Origin: Odobenus rosmarus divergens
Taxonomy: Eukaryota; Chordata; Mammalia; Carnivora; Odobenidae
Direction: 5' to 3'
Assembly: GCF_000321225.1 (NCBI RefSeq)
Contig: NW_004450267.1
Location: 3,766,792 to 3,830,791, forward strand
Length of the DNA stretch: 64,000 bases
Of the stretch, positions 55,745-64,000 are shown piece by piece. Made by a program: the position numbers and the translations under genes. Under the pieces are notes generated by a model. It saw only the letters and a list, made by a program, of their open reading frames with translations, searched no databases and was not told the DNA's origin. Numbering within the stretch: the stretch's first letter is position 1; each line of letters starts with the position of its first letter.

Positions 55745-56199
55745 CAACGGAAGAAGACAAATGTCACACACACAGCTTGGAATTCTGAAGGCAGAATATT
55801 AAGCTGAGAAGGATGTACGCCATGCTGTGACATGCACGGTTCCCACAGGAAAGCATCTTTGTGGCTCGTCGGAGGAAAACCTCTAAGTAACAGCACTGAC
55901 TTGCCATTGGGGCCTTCACTGAATCTTACCTGCCCCACCTCCTTCACACTGTAATCGCTCTGAAAGCAGGGACATGTCTTCTACCTCATAATTCCTCCAA
56001 GTACCTAATCTTGTAGTTCACGCACCCGATGAGCCCAATGAAAATCGAGAATAACAATGTTTCCCGTGTACTGTCTTTAAAAAGAAAAATGTGGAAGCAG
56101 TTTGTGGAAGAACAGCAGTGGTGGGACTGTGGACCCTTACCTAACAGCCGGCCAACACACTGCTGAGGAGTCAGGCTCTATCTGACTAAACCGGAGCTC
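55745..56199. other. Non-coding, no gene seen
   Basis: Anonymous sequence. The 73-codon minus frame starting at the poly-A is not supported as a gene. Confidence 0.35.
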
Positions 56200-56320
56200 C
56201 TTCATGTATTCAGCAGGCATCTACTGTGTGCCTGGTGCTCGGTCCGCACACCCTGAAGAGAACATGCAACCTGGTCCCACCCTGTCCGCTCATTCATTTC
56301 CTCACTCGTTCTTTCACGAA
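56200..56320 (-). repeat. L2/MIR-like 3' end, antisense
   Basis: 'ccttcatgtattcagcaggc' 'atctactgtgtgcctggtgc' followed by 'gaacatgcaacctggtccca' resembles the reversed L2 3' end. Diverged. Confidence 0.55.
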
Positions 56321-56749
56321 ACAGCTGCGTTGGGTACCCCGTGATGGGTCTCATCGCCCCATCACTGGGCGGCCCAGCACTGCTAACCTGCCCGAAGACA
56401 AAACACCTGACCTGAGCTGTGTCTGCAGAGCAGGGAAGCCCCGCCCGTGTTCAACCAGGACCCCATCTGTGCTGGAGCAGCCAGGCTTTGGCAGCCTCTC
56501 CGTGGCCCGTGGCCCTCAGCGGGCGCTGGATGTCCACAACTCGCCCAGAGGGCATAGCCAGCGGATGGGCAACAATTCTATTAATAATCATGTTACATTA
56601 CGGACCGCAATTCCACTGCAGGGTTTCTGTATACATCTTTTCCCTTTTAAAACACATTTTCCCAATGGTGTGATTAAAAACCGACTGCCTCATAGTAGGT
56701 ATTTTTAGGTCTACCACCTGGCAGGTATTTCCCTCCCCACCCCCTTTCT
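56321..56749. other. Non-coding, no gene seen
   Basis: Anonymous. A 160-codon plus frame (56226-56708) starts inside the L2-like fragment and shows no domain. Confidence 0.4.
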
Positions 56750-56944
56750 TTTTTAAAAGATTTTATTTATTTATCTGACAGAGAGAGACACAGCGAGAGA
56801 GGGAACACAAGCAGGGGGAGTGGGAGAGGGAGAAGCAGGCTTCCCGCTGAGCAGGGAGCCTGATGCGGGACTCTATCCCAGGTGCCTGGGATCATGACCT
56901 GAGCTGAAGGCAGATGCTTAAGGACTGAGCCACCCAGGCGCCCC
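56750..56944 (-). repeat. CAN-SINE, antisense
   Basis: 'aaaagattttatttatttat', 'cacaagcagggggagtggga', 'agcaggcttcccgctgagca' and the head 'ctgagccacccaggcgcccc'. The B box is mutated (GATAGAGTC on its strand). C-rich flanks (ccctccccaccccc / ccctccct) make the TSD hard to fix. It lies about 1 kb from oppositely oriented copies on each side. Confidence 0.94.
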
Positions 56945-57544
56945 TCCCTCCCTTTGTGTTAGGAATTCTGTAGGGCCTCCATCACAGCCCCCGGATCACT
57001 GGGGCTATGCAAAACAGGCCGGTCTTCCACAGCCCAGGGAGTGAAGAAATACTCAGCTTCTTTCTCAGTCACTACAGTAAAAGGCGGCAGCCTTTTTTCT
57101 CTGTTACTCAGATTTAACTCTAATAGAAACTGACAGGTTCAATCTTGGTTAATTAAAAAAAAAAAAACCATGAGAACAAGAGCCAAGAAATTCATTTTCG
57201 GGTGTCAGAGGGAGAAAAGAGAAGCTACTACCTGAAATGATGGTGGTGGTAGGGCTCTCTTATAAAGCAGAGCTTCATGCCCAGTGAACAGTGGACCTGA
57301 ATTTATATCAGCGTAAACCTTTCCAGACGTGACTGTTAGAGTAACATCCTGACATGAGACAATCAGGAGAGAGATGGAAAACGCTGGTTGGCTAGATATT
57401 AGAGCCGTGTCTGTCCATTTTCCTCCCTCATACAAATTGATTTCAGACCAGGGAACTTGAAGACAAAATGATGCTATGAGTTCACACAAACCTCCTCAGC
57501 TCCTGACCTGGCAACAGCAGACAGGATGCTTTTAAAAAAAAAAA
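56945..57544. other. Non-coding, no gene seen
   Basis: Anonymous sequence. It includes a run of 12 A near 57155. No feature supported. Confidence 0.35.
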
Positions 57545-57785
57545 AAATAGATTAAAAATGACACAGATGCAATGGTATACTGAGGGATTTGCTTCAAAAT
57601 AACACAGATGGCTGAGAATGGGGGAGAGGAGAGGCTGGGGACAGAGATGAAACCAGACCAGCTGAGGGCTGCTAATCAATGAAGCTCCATGAACACTGTA
57701 ACATCGAAGCATCCAGCAGACTACATGATTCTGTCTGCTTTTGTATATGTTAAAAGTTTTCCTAAGTAAAAATAATAATAATAAT
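57545..57785 (+). repeat. L1M-type 3' end, sense
   Basis: 'atggtatactgagggatttg' 'cttcaaaataacacagatgg', 'gggacagagatgaaaccaga', 'gctgctaatcaatgaagctc' 'catgaacactgtaacatcg', 'ctgcttttgtatatgttaaa' 'agttttcctaagtaaaaa' match the classic L1M 3' UTR ending in an A-rich (ATA)n tail. Confidence 0.78.
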
Positions 57786-57861
57786 TCTATTGGGAGACTA
57801 GCAATGCTTAATATAGAAATACTGAGTTAGGTATAAGGAAAGCCAAGACATACTGGTAAGT

Positions 57862-58036
57862 CGGGATGCCTGGGTGGCTCAGTTGGTTAAGCGACTGCCT
57901 TCGGCTCAGGTCATGATCCTGGAGTCCCGGGATCGAGTCCCGCATCGGGCTCCCTGCTCAGCGGGGAGTCTGCTTCTCCCTCTGACCCTCCCCCCTCTCA
58001 TGTGCTCTCTCTCTCAAATAAAATCTTAAAAAAAAA
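57862..58036 (+). repeat. CAN-SINE, sense, 'cctggagtcccgg' type
   Basis: 'tgcctgggtggctcagttgg', 'gatcctggagtcccgggatc', box B GATCGAGTC fits consensus, tail AATAAAATCTT plus poly-A. TSD aagacatactggtaagt (57845-57861) and aagacatcctggtaagt (58037-58053), 17 bp with one mismatch. Confidence 0.96.
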
Positions 58037-58098
58037 AAGACATCCTGGTAAGTGAACAAAAAAAAGAGGCAGAAGGGTATATAAAGTATGAGTCCATT

Positions 58099-58101
<3 letters not shown>

Positions 58102-58130
<29 letters not shown>
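58102..58130. repeat. (CA)n microsatellite
   Basis: About 14 uninterrupted CA units inside the L1M fragment. Confidence 0.93.
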
Positions 58131-58133
<3 letters not shown>

Positions 58134-58240
58134 AAATTTGTAGAAAATTTCTGGAAAAATAATCTTCATATACTTCTTAGATTTTTAATGAAAATACATT
58201 ACTTTTATATAATGATTTTTTTTTTTTAATTCAAGGAGTG

Positions 58241-58884
58241 CAGCAGGGGAAAGGAGATAGGAGGGTTAAAAACTGAGATGAACATCTCCATGGAGCAGAA
58301 CCAGAACACAAACCTCACTGATGATCAGGGCTAGAACCACAGGCTGGAGTCCAGAAGCAGGTGGTGTGGCCAGCAGCTCACCCTCTGCAGGGCACTGAAC
58401 TACCCCGGTGGGAGGGGGCGGGGGGGGGGAGGCTGCCAGGGTCACAGTGGGAACAGGGACTGGGGTGCCTGTCCCCCTTCCTCCCTGCTCTGCTACAACC
58501 ACGCTGTCATCTTCTATGTGCATAGCTCCCCCTCTCTGCGCTCTTGGTTTCCCCCGAGGCATACTAAAAGTTCCCTCCTTTATTATGGACTAGTTGATTT
58601 CTCCTTGTAACACTGTCTGTTTCTGTTTTGCAAATAGCCTATATTGCTTAGGGCATACAGTAAAAATATAAAACCCTGCCTGCACAGGTATGAAATCCGT
58701 GGTACTGATTTCCTCAGGGGAGGGAGGGCAGGAGGGGCACACAGCACCAAGACCCCAGCTGCAAGTGCAGGAAATAAAAGTATCAGCCTTTTTGTCTTCC
58801 ATAAAGGAAGGGTGGCTTATGTGGCAGGGAATTCCTCAAACACGGGCAGGGAGTTCAGATGCTGAGAAGCCAAAATATTAGCAC
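58241..58884. other. Non-coding, no gene seen
   Basis: Anonymous sequence. A G-rich spot (9-G run) lies at 58421-58429 with flanking shorter G-runs. Confidence 0.4.
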
Positions 58885-59010
58885 CAATTATGCTAAGTTA
58901 ATCAGTTGTTCCAATTTTACATATAAGGAAACTGAAGCTCAGAAGTTAAGGGACTTTCCTTGGGTCACAGAAGTAGTTAAGTGGCGGAGCTGGGACTGGA
59001 TAAAACTCCC
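58885..59010 (-). repeat. MIR, antisense (first of a pair)
   Basis: 'tccaattttacatataagga' 'aactgaagctcagaagttaa' 'gggactttccttgggtcaca' 'gaagtagttaagtggcggag' 'ctgggactgga' is the reverse MIR core to 5' part. Confidence 0.8.
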
Positions 59011-59014
59011 ACTA

Positions 59015-59190
59015 GGGAGTGCTATCCTCTGCCAGGCACTATACACACACGGATTTCACCCTCCAGTCAACTCCACCATATATACTACTATGCAGTGCTA
59101 TCATCTCCATTTCTCAGCTAAAGGAACTCAAGCTCAGAGAGGTCAAGAGACTTGCCCAAGGTCACACCGCTATGAGTGGCACGGGTGGGG
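59015..59190 (-). repeat. MIR, antisense (second of a pair)
   Basis: 'ctatcctctgccaggcacta', 'tgctatcatctccatttctc' 'agctaaaggaactcaagctc' 'agagaggtcaagagacttgc' 'ccaaggtcacaccgctatga' 'gtggcacgggt' repeats the same MIR segment as its left neighbour. So two MIRs lie head to tail. Confidence 0.83.
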
Positions 59191-59649
59191 TCATTTCACA
59201 TCCTCCTCCCCTACCTCTGTGCTAAATCCTCACTTCCTCCCCAGCTCCCCTGAGAGCCCTTCACCCGCGCTAGGAATGGGAGAAGGCAGCCTGCAGATAA
59301 GCTGGACATCTCCATTCCAAGCATCTGGAAAGAGGCTAGGCTGGCATAAATGCTATCAATAAAAACCACGTGACCTAGAAAGGTGAAAGAGTAGACACTA
59401 TTAAAATACTTAACACAAAAGCAAATTCCTGCCTTGTGGTGTGTTATCAGCAGCTGACAGGATTAGCCTGCTGCTTCCACCTCATGGTGGGTTTGGGCTC
59501 AAACCAGCACACAGCTGGCCCGTGGAGCCAACAGAGAATGAACCGGAAGCCTGTGGACCCCACCAACAAAGCTCCCATTCAGCAGCTCCTCAGGTGGCCA
59601 GCTCCCAAGACAGAAAGACCATAACCAAAGACTGTGATCCCAGCTCCTC
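59191..59649. other. Non-coding, no gene seen
   Basis: Anonymous DNA leading into the CA-rich tract. No feature supported. Confidence 0.35.
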
Positions 59650-59690
<41 letters not shown>

Positions 59691-59971
59691 TCTCTATCTT
59701 ACATATTCTCACACACGCATTCTGTCTCTCTCATACACACACTTATTCTCTCACACACACATTCTCTCTCATACACACGCTCTCTGTCTCACACACACAC
59801 CTATTCTGTCTCTCTCGCAAACAAATTATCATACACATTTCTCTCTCACACAGCCATTCTCTCTCATACACACACACTCTGTCTCACACGCACACATTCT
59901 GTCGGTCTCTTTCTCGCACATATACACATACTCTCTCACACACACATTCTGTCTCTCATACACACTCATTC
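59650..59971. repeat. (CA)n plus TCTCACACACACATTC-type minisatellite
   Basis: Twenty CA units are followed by about 280 bp of imperfect repeats built from 'ctctctcatacacacac' and 'attctgtctctcacaca' blocks. Three plus-strand frames stay open and read Ser-His-Thr-rich peptide; these are repeat artefacts, not genes. Confidence 0.93.
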
Positions 59972-60270
59972 CAGGCTCAGCAGGAACCCTGTGGCCCAAA
60001 GCTAAGCCACTGCCAGACCTCCTACCTCCAGTGATCTCCCCAAAGGACCCAAATCACAAGCAGGACCCTAATTCCTGCAGAGTGGTGACCCCAGGCCTAG
60101 TGCCTCACAGAAACTTTGAGAGCTGCCTCCTGCCATCCCCTCACTCGCTCACCCTGTTTTCCTGACAAGTGCCCACTTTATAAGGCTTTGTTCCCGCCTA
60201 CCCGAGGACTTTGTAGAAAAGCCAGATCACTCCCTTCTGTTAAAAAGAGGTTTTAATTCTTGGGTAGGGG
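59972..60270. other. Non-coding, no gene seen
   Basis: Anonymous sequence between the minisatellite and the palindromic element. Confidence 0.35.
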
Positions 60271-60466
60271 TAGAGCTACCAGATTTAGCAAACAAACAAA
60301 AAACAGGGCACCCAGTTAACTTAAATTTCATATAAACAGCAAATAATTGTTTTGTATAGGTATGTCCCATGCAATATTTGGAGCATACACACACAAAACA
60401 ATTATTTGTTGTTTTTCTGAAATCCAACTTCAGTGAGGGTTGTGTATTTTAACTGGTAACCCTGTA
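60271..60466. repeat. Palindromic DNA-transposon relic (MITE-like)
   Basis: Left arm: 'agctaccagatttagcaaac', 'aaacagggcacccagttaac', 'ttaaatttcatataaacagc'. Right arm, inverted: 'gttgtttttctgaaatccaa', 'gtattttaactggtaaccct'. A 22-base segment (60334-60355) pairs with 60393-60414 with one mismatch, and the centre has 'ggtatgtccca' facing 'tttggagcatac'. I recognise the 'accagatttagcaaat...aggatgcccagttaa' text as a common mammalian palindromic repeat but do not trust my memory for its name. Confidence 0.72.
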
Positions 60467-60559
60467 TGGTTGGGGTGGGGTAGAGTAGAGGCATCTGGTA
60501 GAACAAATCATCTTGAAAGAAAACACAAAAAAGAGTTGTGAGGATTTAGGGAGGAAAGT

Positions 60560-60830
60560 GAGCAAGTGCCCTTTACTGAGCATCTCTTTCCCACCGGAAG
60601 CTTTCATGCACGTTGCTCATTCGAGTTTTCCAGTAATTCTGTGCTTCAGATATACTTATCCCCACTTACAGATTAAAAAACAAGACAAAACAAAACAGAA
60701 GGTCAGAGAATCAAGTGACTTGGAAAACATCATACGGGTAATTCATGAAAGGCCGGACTACAATCCATAGCTTCTGAGTACAACTCAAATGCAATTTCTA
60801 CTGCATCAAGCTGCTCTGCCTGCTGATACA
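60560..60830 (-). repeat. MIR, antisense
   Basis: 'cctttactgagcatctcttt', 'atacttatccccacttacag', 'agaatcaagtgacttggaaa', 'tgaaaggccggactacaatc' and 'ttctactgcatcaagctgct' lie in reverse MIR order; diverged, with an A-rich insertion in the middle. Confidence 0.62.
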
Positions 60831-62134
60831 TATCTATAATGTTATAGGGCTGTACATAAAGAGGGCCCAACCATTTTCTTTGCTTTTCCAATACATTCAT
60901 GAGGAAGCAAATTCAAAATGGTATCCTGGACTAACACATATGTGTAAAATAAAGTAGTCTATTTACAGAGACCATTCTGCTTACAGAGAAAGCACTAGAT
61001 CCTTCTCGCCTTTTGGTCATGTACCCCAACTAAACACATCATCTATGAGGACCTACCTGTCCAGTGGTCTAGTTCCTTGACAAAGAGGCAGAGAAAGGGT
61101 CAAGACAGGACCGTTCCACCCAAAATGACCATGGCTCCCCAATTTTCAGATGAGAAAGGTCACAGGACATTTGACTCAACAGAATCCTAACAGGGAGCCT
61201 AGAGAAAAAGGTACCTCTATCACTACCCTAGCATCCTACAATCCATCATTTCCCAGAAAGCACAGTGGGTTGAGTGTTCATTTGGGGTGGGGGGTGGAAT
61301 TATGGCGGGGAGAATTGTAAAAAACAAACAAACAAAAAACCCAAAAAAGACTATTTGTCAAATGAATAGTGAGAAATACTTTTCCCTCCACCCTTCTCCA
61401 AGCTCCTAATGTTCTTCGTGGCACACAATAGAGGGGAAACAACCATAAAAATGACTTAATATGTGCCCTTTTGAAGTACAGTAACTGTCAGGCAAGGGAC
61501 TATAAAAATAACACAGTTGAGGAGATTCAAATTTATTTCTGCTTAGTGCATTTCCAGATCAAAATGCGCTCGGTTAATCAGTCAAGTTTTGCTTTTGTGC
61601 TGTTGTTTTGTTTCTAAATTTTCCTTTTCATAGATGCTAACAGATTTTGCTTATGATAAAAACCTTGCCCACCTCACACTCCACCACTTAGGGAGTGAGA
61701 CCATGCGGTTGTGGGAACTCCCACTGGTTCCTTGTTCCTGGCGGAGGGCGCAGGAAGTGACTGCACAGGAGTGGACAGACGCTGGCCTGGGGATACCCCA
61801 CCAGTGGGGATGGCCAGGTTCAAGGCGCTGGGGCTGGGGCTGCCTGCTCAAGAGAAGGGCCCGGCTCTGGCCATCCTTGTGTGGACGCTGCTTGCTCACT
61901 ACCCTTCCACTCCCCCACTTCTTCTCCTACCCCGTCCCCACAAACACACCCAGGCGCAGACTCCAAAGGCACAGACGACCAACAGTTTTTCTTTCGGGCC
62001 ACTGGAGTCTCCAGTTTTCCAGCGGAAGACAGCAAAAAACCCCACACTCCATTCCCCCTCTGACCCAGCCAGCACCAAACCATTCCCAGCCCCAGCACGA
62101 GGCTGCAAATATTCAGAGGCAATTACCCAGAGCC
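60831..62134. other. Non-coding, no gene seen
   Basis: Anonymous DNA; a (CAAA)n-like patch lies at about 61322-61340. The 205-codon plus frame at 61634-62251 overlaps a 142-codon plus frame and 100- and 82-codon minus frames. None has a domain, and the region from 61640 to 62050 is simply GC-rich. Confidence 0.4.
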
Positions 62135-62480
62135 AGTAGGGCACACATTAGTGCAGGGCCGTCATTTGCAGACTTAATTATTAGAGGCTTTATAAACATT
62201 TCAGCTGGGGGTGGGGTGGGGGGATTGGGAGCGGAAAGGGGGAGCACATAACGGGGTTTTCGTTTCTGATGGTGAGTGTGCCAGCCCTACAAACAGGCCA
62301 GGCTGGGACTCTGCCGGTAGCCACAGAGGCCTCATTTTTCTCATTGTACATAAAGATCATTACAGACTCTGAAGGTGAGAAAAATTCAATTTCACCTTGG
62401 ATCTAAAATCTTTCAGAGATTTCTTTTGAGAAGTCTAGATAATTAAACTGATTTACGTTTCACTGTTAATAAAATCCTAG
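62135..62480. promoter_or_regulatory. Candidate conserved non-coding element (inferred)
   Basis: Repeat-free, AT-rich sequence with homeodomain-like cores ('acttaattattagaggc', 'agataattaaactg', 'ctgttaataaaatcc') and a hairpin-capable pair aaggtga (62372-62378) / tcacctt (62392-62398). The look is that of a conserved enhancer, but nothing in a single sequence can prove it. Confidence 0.28.
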
Positions 62481-62764
62481 ATGTACAAAAACATAAATTC
62501 TGGTGGATACTATTTAAATGGGATCACGTTTCCATTTCTATTACATAAGAAGACTCCAGAGCAGGGCTTGAAGGCACCACTGCTCCGACTGCATTTAATC
62601 ACAAGCCTGCGAGCATCCTGGGGACCCTGGCCCTTAGGGATCAGTGAGGGGCCCCCGCTGCAGACCAGCGGCCTCAGGACAGAGGAAAGACGATGAGGAG
62701 CCGGTGAGGGTCAGGAACCTGGGATCACAGTGCCGGGGGAGGGGGAGGGAGGTCCTGCAGCACA

Positions 62765-62870
62765 GCGGCTCCCATTCTCAGATGGAGGAACCCAGGCCCC
62801 AAGCATAGGGACTAGCATGTAGGACTTTGGACTCTCAGTCCAGTGCTCCTTCCATTGCCTCTAGGTGTTA
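62765..62870 (-). repeat. MIR fragment, antisense
   Basis: 'ccattctcagatggaggaac' 'ccaggccccaagcataggga', then 'ggactctcagtccagtgctc' 'cttccattgcctcta' is the reverse MIR core and 5' end. Confidence 0.62.
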
Positions 62871-63734
62871 AATCGAGATCCACCTTGTATAAAGGTGAGG
62901 GAATGAGGTGAGGAGGCTGCTCTGAGTTGAAGTGGCAAGTGTTGACCCAAACCCTCGGCTCCTGTTTCCCCTGCAGAGTGCGAGACTCTGCTGTGTGACT
63001 GGGAGACAGGCTGGGAGAGGATGACGTCAGGGCAAACAGCCCACAAGGCCCAGGAGTTATCAGCCCATTCAGAAGCCTCGCAGGAATTTCCTGTTATGTG
63101 ATCTGCGTCTTGCAAATAGTCACAAGCAAGCAAGCTGTCACTCTTCCCCGCTCTTTTAGGGGAAACGCGGGCTCTTGGGTCACTAGCAGCCTGTGCCCCG
63201 CAGCTTTCCAAAGAGGACCTGGCTCTGAGGATGTCCACAGGGAGCTGGCGGGGGGGTCTGCTGGGACAACAAAGAGCGGGCCAGCCCCAGGGATGGTGAA
63301 ATCCCAGCTCTAGGCAGCTCGGTTCTGGGTGAGCTCTGGTACTACCCGGAGGAGGATCAGTCAGCAACATGGAACCCCCTGGACCCAGAACCATGGCTCT
63401 AGTTTTTAACAAACACTCTAGGTGCCTCTGCTCTTCCTTTCCTTTGTTTCCACCATAAGACATACAGTACACACATGAGAGTGCACACAAGTGTGTGCAC
63501 GGCCCCCCAGGGAGAGGGCTAACAACACACTGAGGTACTCCGGGGGCACTCTGCACCCAGGTCATCCTCCCCGCCAGGCCCCCACCCCTCCAGAGGGAAC
63601 ACCAGGCCGGCTTGGGGGATCATCTTTGCCTTGGTTTTCCTTATAATTTTTGCCACATGGTGTGCATCCCTCCAGATTACAGTTAACTTTGCCCAGCAGT
63701 GCATGTGGCTACTACCACTTGCGCATTTTTGGTT
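62871..63734. other. Non-coding, no gene seen
   Basis: GC-rich anonymous DNA holding the longest open frame of the window (62861-63565 minus, 234 codons). It begins inside a MIR, has no recognised domain or signal, and is interpreted as chance. Confidence 0.4.
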
Positions 63735-64000
63735 TTGTATAGTACTCAGTTGGATGAATACATTTTATTTGTCCCTTCTGCTATCTATGGACATTTAAGT
63801 CATTCTCAGTTTCTGGCTACTGCATACAATGCTGCAGGGAACATTCTTGAACATGTGTCCTGGTTCTCAGGACGCACACTTGACAATGAAGTGCATGGCA
63901 TCACGCAGAATGTGTTCTTCACGGCGATGAGGTTACCCCAACCAGTGCCCCAAAGCTGTGCTGCCTTCCCCTCCTTACGAGACACTGATAAACCCGTTCT
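63735..64000 (-). repeat. Old L1-type fragment, antisense, cut by window edge
   Basis: 'ggatgaatacattttatttg' 'tcccttctgctatctatgga' 'catttaagtcattctcagtt' 'tctggctactgcatacaatg' 'ctgcagggaacattcttgaa' resembles the reversed L1M/HAL1 3' text ('gttgatggacatttgggttgtttccagtttttggct...aatgctgctatgaacattc'). The element continues beyond the window. Confidence 0.65.

Larger units (their letters stand above)
57795..58240 (+). repeat. Second L1M 3' fragment, split by a SINE
   Basis: 'ggcagaagggtatataaagt' 'atgagtccatttata', then (CA)n, 'ggtaaatttgtagaaaattt' 'ctggaaaaataatctt' and 'tacattacttttatataatg' resemble L1M 3' sequence. A CAN-SINE (57862-58036) and a (CA)n run (58102-58130) interrupt it. 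Its left limit is uncertain. Confidence 0.6.

Noticed and set aside
59441..60034. 197-codon plus frame reading Ser-His-Thr repeats
   Set aside because: Entirely explained by the CA/TCTC minisatellite.
61634..62251. 205-codon plus-strand open frame
   Set aside because: Overlaps another plus frame and two minus frames; no domain; ends in the AT-rich block without any gene-like 3' structure.
62861..63565. Longest open frame (234 codons, minus strand)
   Set aside because: It begins within a MIR, has no domain, signal or membrane segment I recognise, and the DNA is GC-rich, where long chance frames are common.

Overview
The window is non-coding nuclear DNA from a carnivoran mammal, most likely an arctoid caniform (bear, seal or mustelid side rather than dog or cat). 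The evidence is 17 tRNA-Lys-derived CAN-SINE copies, most of them bounded by recognisable target-site duplications (TSDs). Their consensus carries the 'ggctcagtcgttaagcgtc' head and the AATAAATAAAATCTTT tail, which I associate with arctoid rather than canid SINEC_Cf elements. A carnivore-type L1 3' end is also present. The species call is inference from repeat type only.

I find no protein-coding gene, no convincing exon, no RNA gene and no CpG island. The long open frames (up to about 234 codons) lie in GC-rich or low-complexity sequence, match no family I recognise, and overlap one another in several frames. The DNA is either intergenic or the inside of a large intron; the sequence alone does not say which.

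Layout. 0-10 kb: unique GC-rich DNA, one SINE with an internal deletion (1.3 kb), an antisense MLT1-type LTR split by a SINE (2.66-3.29 kb), MIR and MER5-like relics. 10-24 kb: two antisense SINEs, a large CA-rich microsatellite (13.9-14.2 kb), tandem MIRs, an L1M 3' end (14.9 kb), an L2 (16.7 kb), a G-quadruplex-prone SINE tail (17.6 kb), an AT-rich block that looks like a candidate conserved element (21.0-21.3 kb), a SINE (22.2 kb) and a second MLT1-type LTR (23.8-24.2 kb). 24-42 kb: purine-rich tracts, two sense SINEs (26.5 and 27.7 kb), an old L1 3' part (28.6-29.3 kb), a short tandem duplication (31.3 kb), several MIRs, a young 5'-truncated L1 (34.9 kb), a SINE inside an L2 (35.3 kb), an L2 (40.2 kb) and a long antisense L1 (41.0-41.8 kb). 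42-64 kb: MIRs, a SINE-dense part (six SINEs between 49.7 and 58.0 kb), L1M 3' ends (57.5-58.2 kb), microsatellites, a palindromic DNA-transposon relic (60.3 kb), an AT-rich candidate regulatory stretch (62.1-62.5 kb), and an antisense L1 running off the right edge.

Working together: there are no gene circuits to describe. The history shown is successive retrotransposition: old L2/MIR/MER5/MLT1/L1M copies form the base layer, and CAN-SINEs (dependent on L1 for movement) landed in and between them. The most useful leads are the 60.3 kb palindrome, inverted SINE pairs at 55.6-58.0 kb that could form double-stranded RNA, candidate conserved non-coding blocks, and SINEs that still keep pol III promoter boxes plus AATAAA/TCTTT tails. 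I did not find a previously undescribed biological system. Coordinates of old repeats are approximate, because they were read by eye against remembered consensus features.
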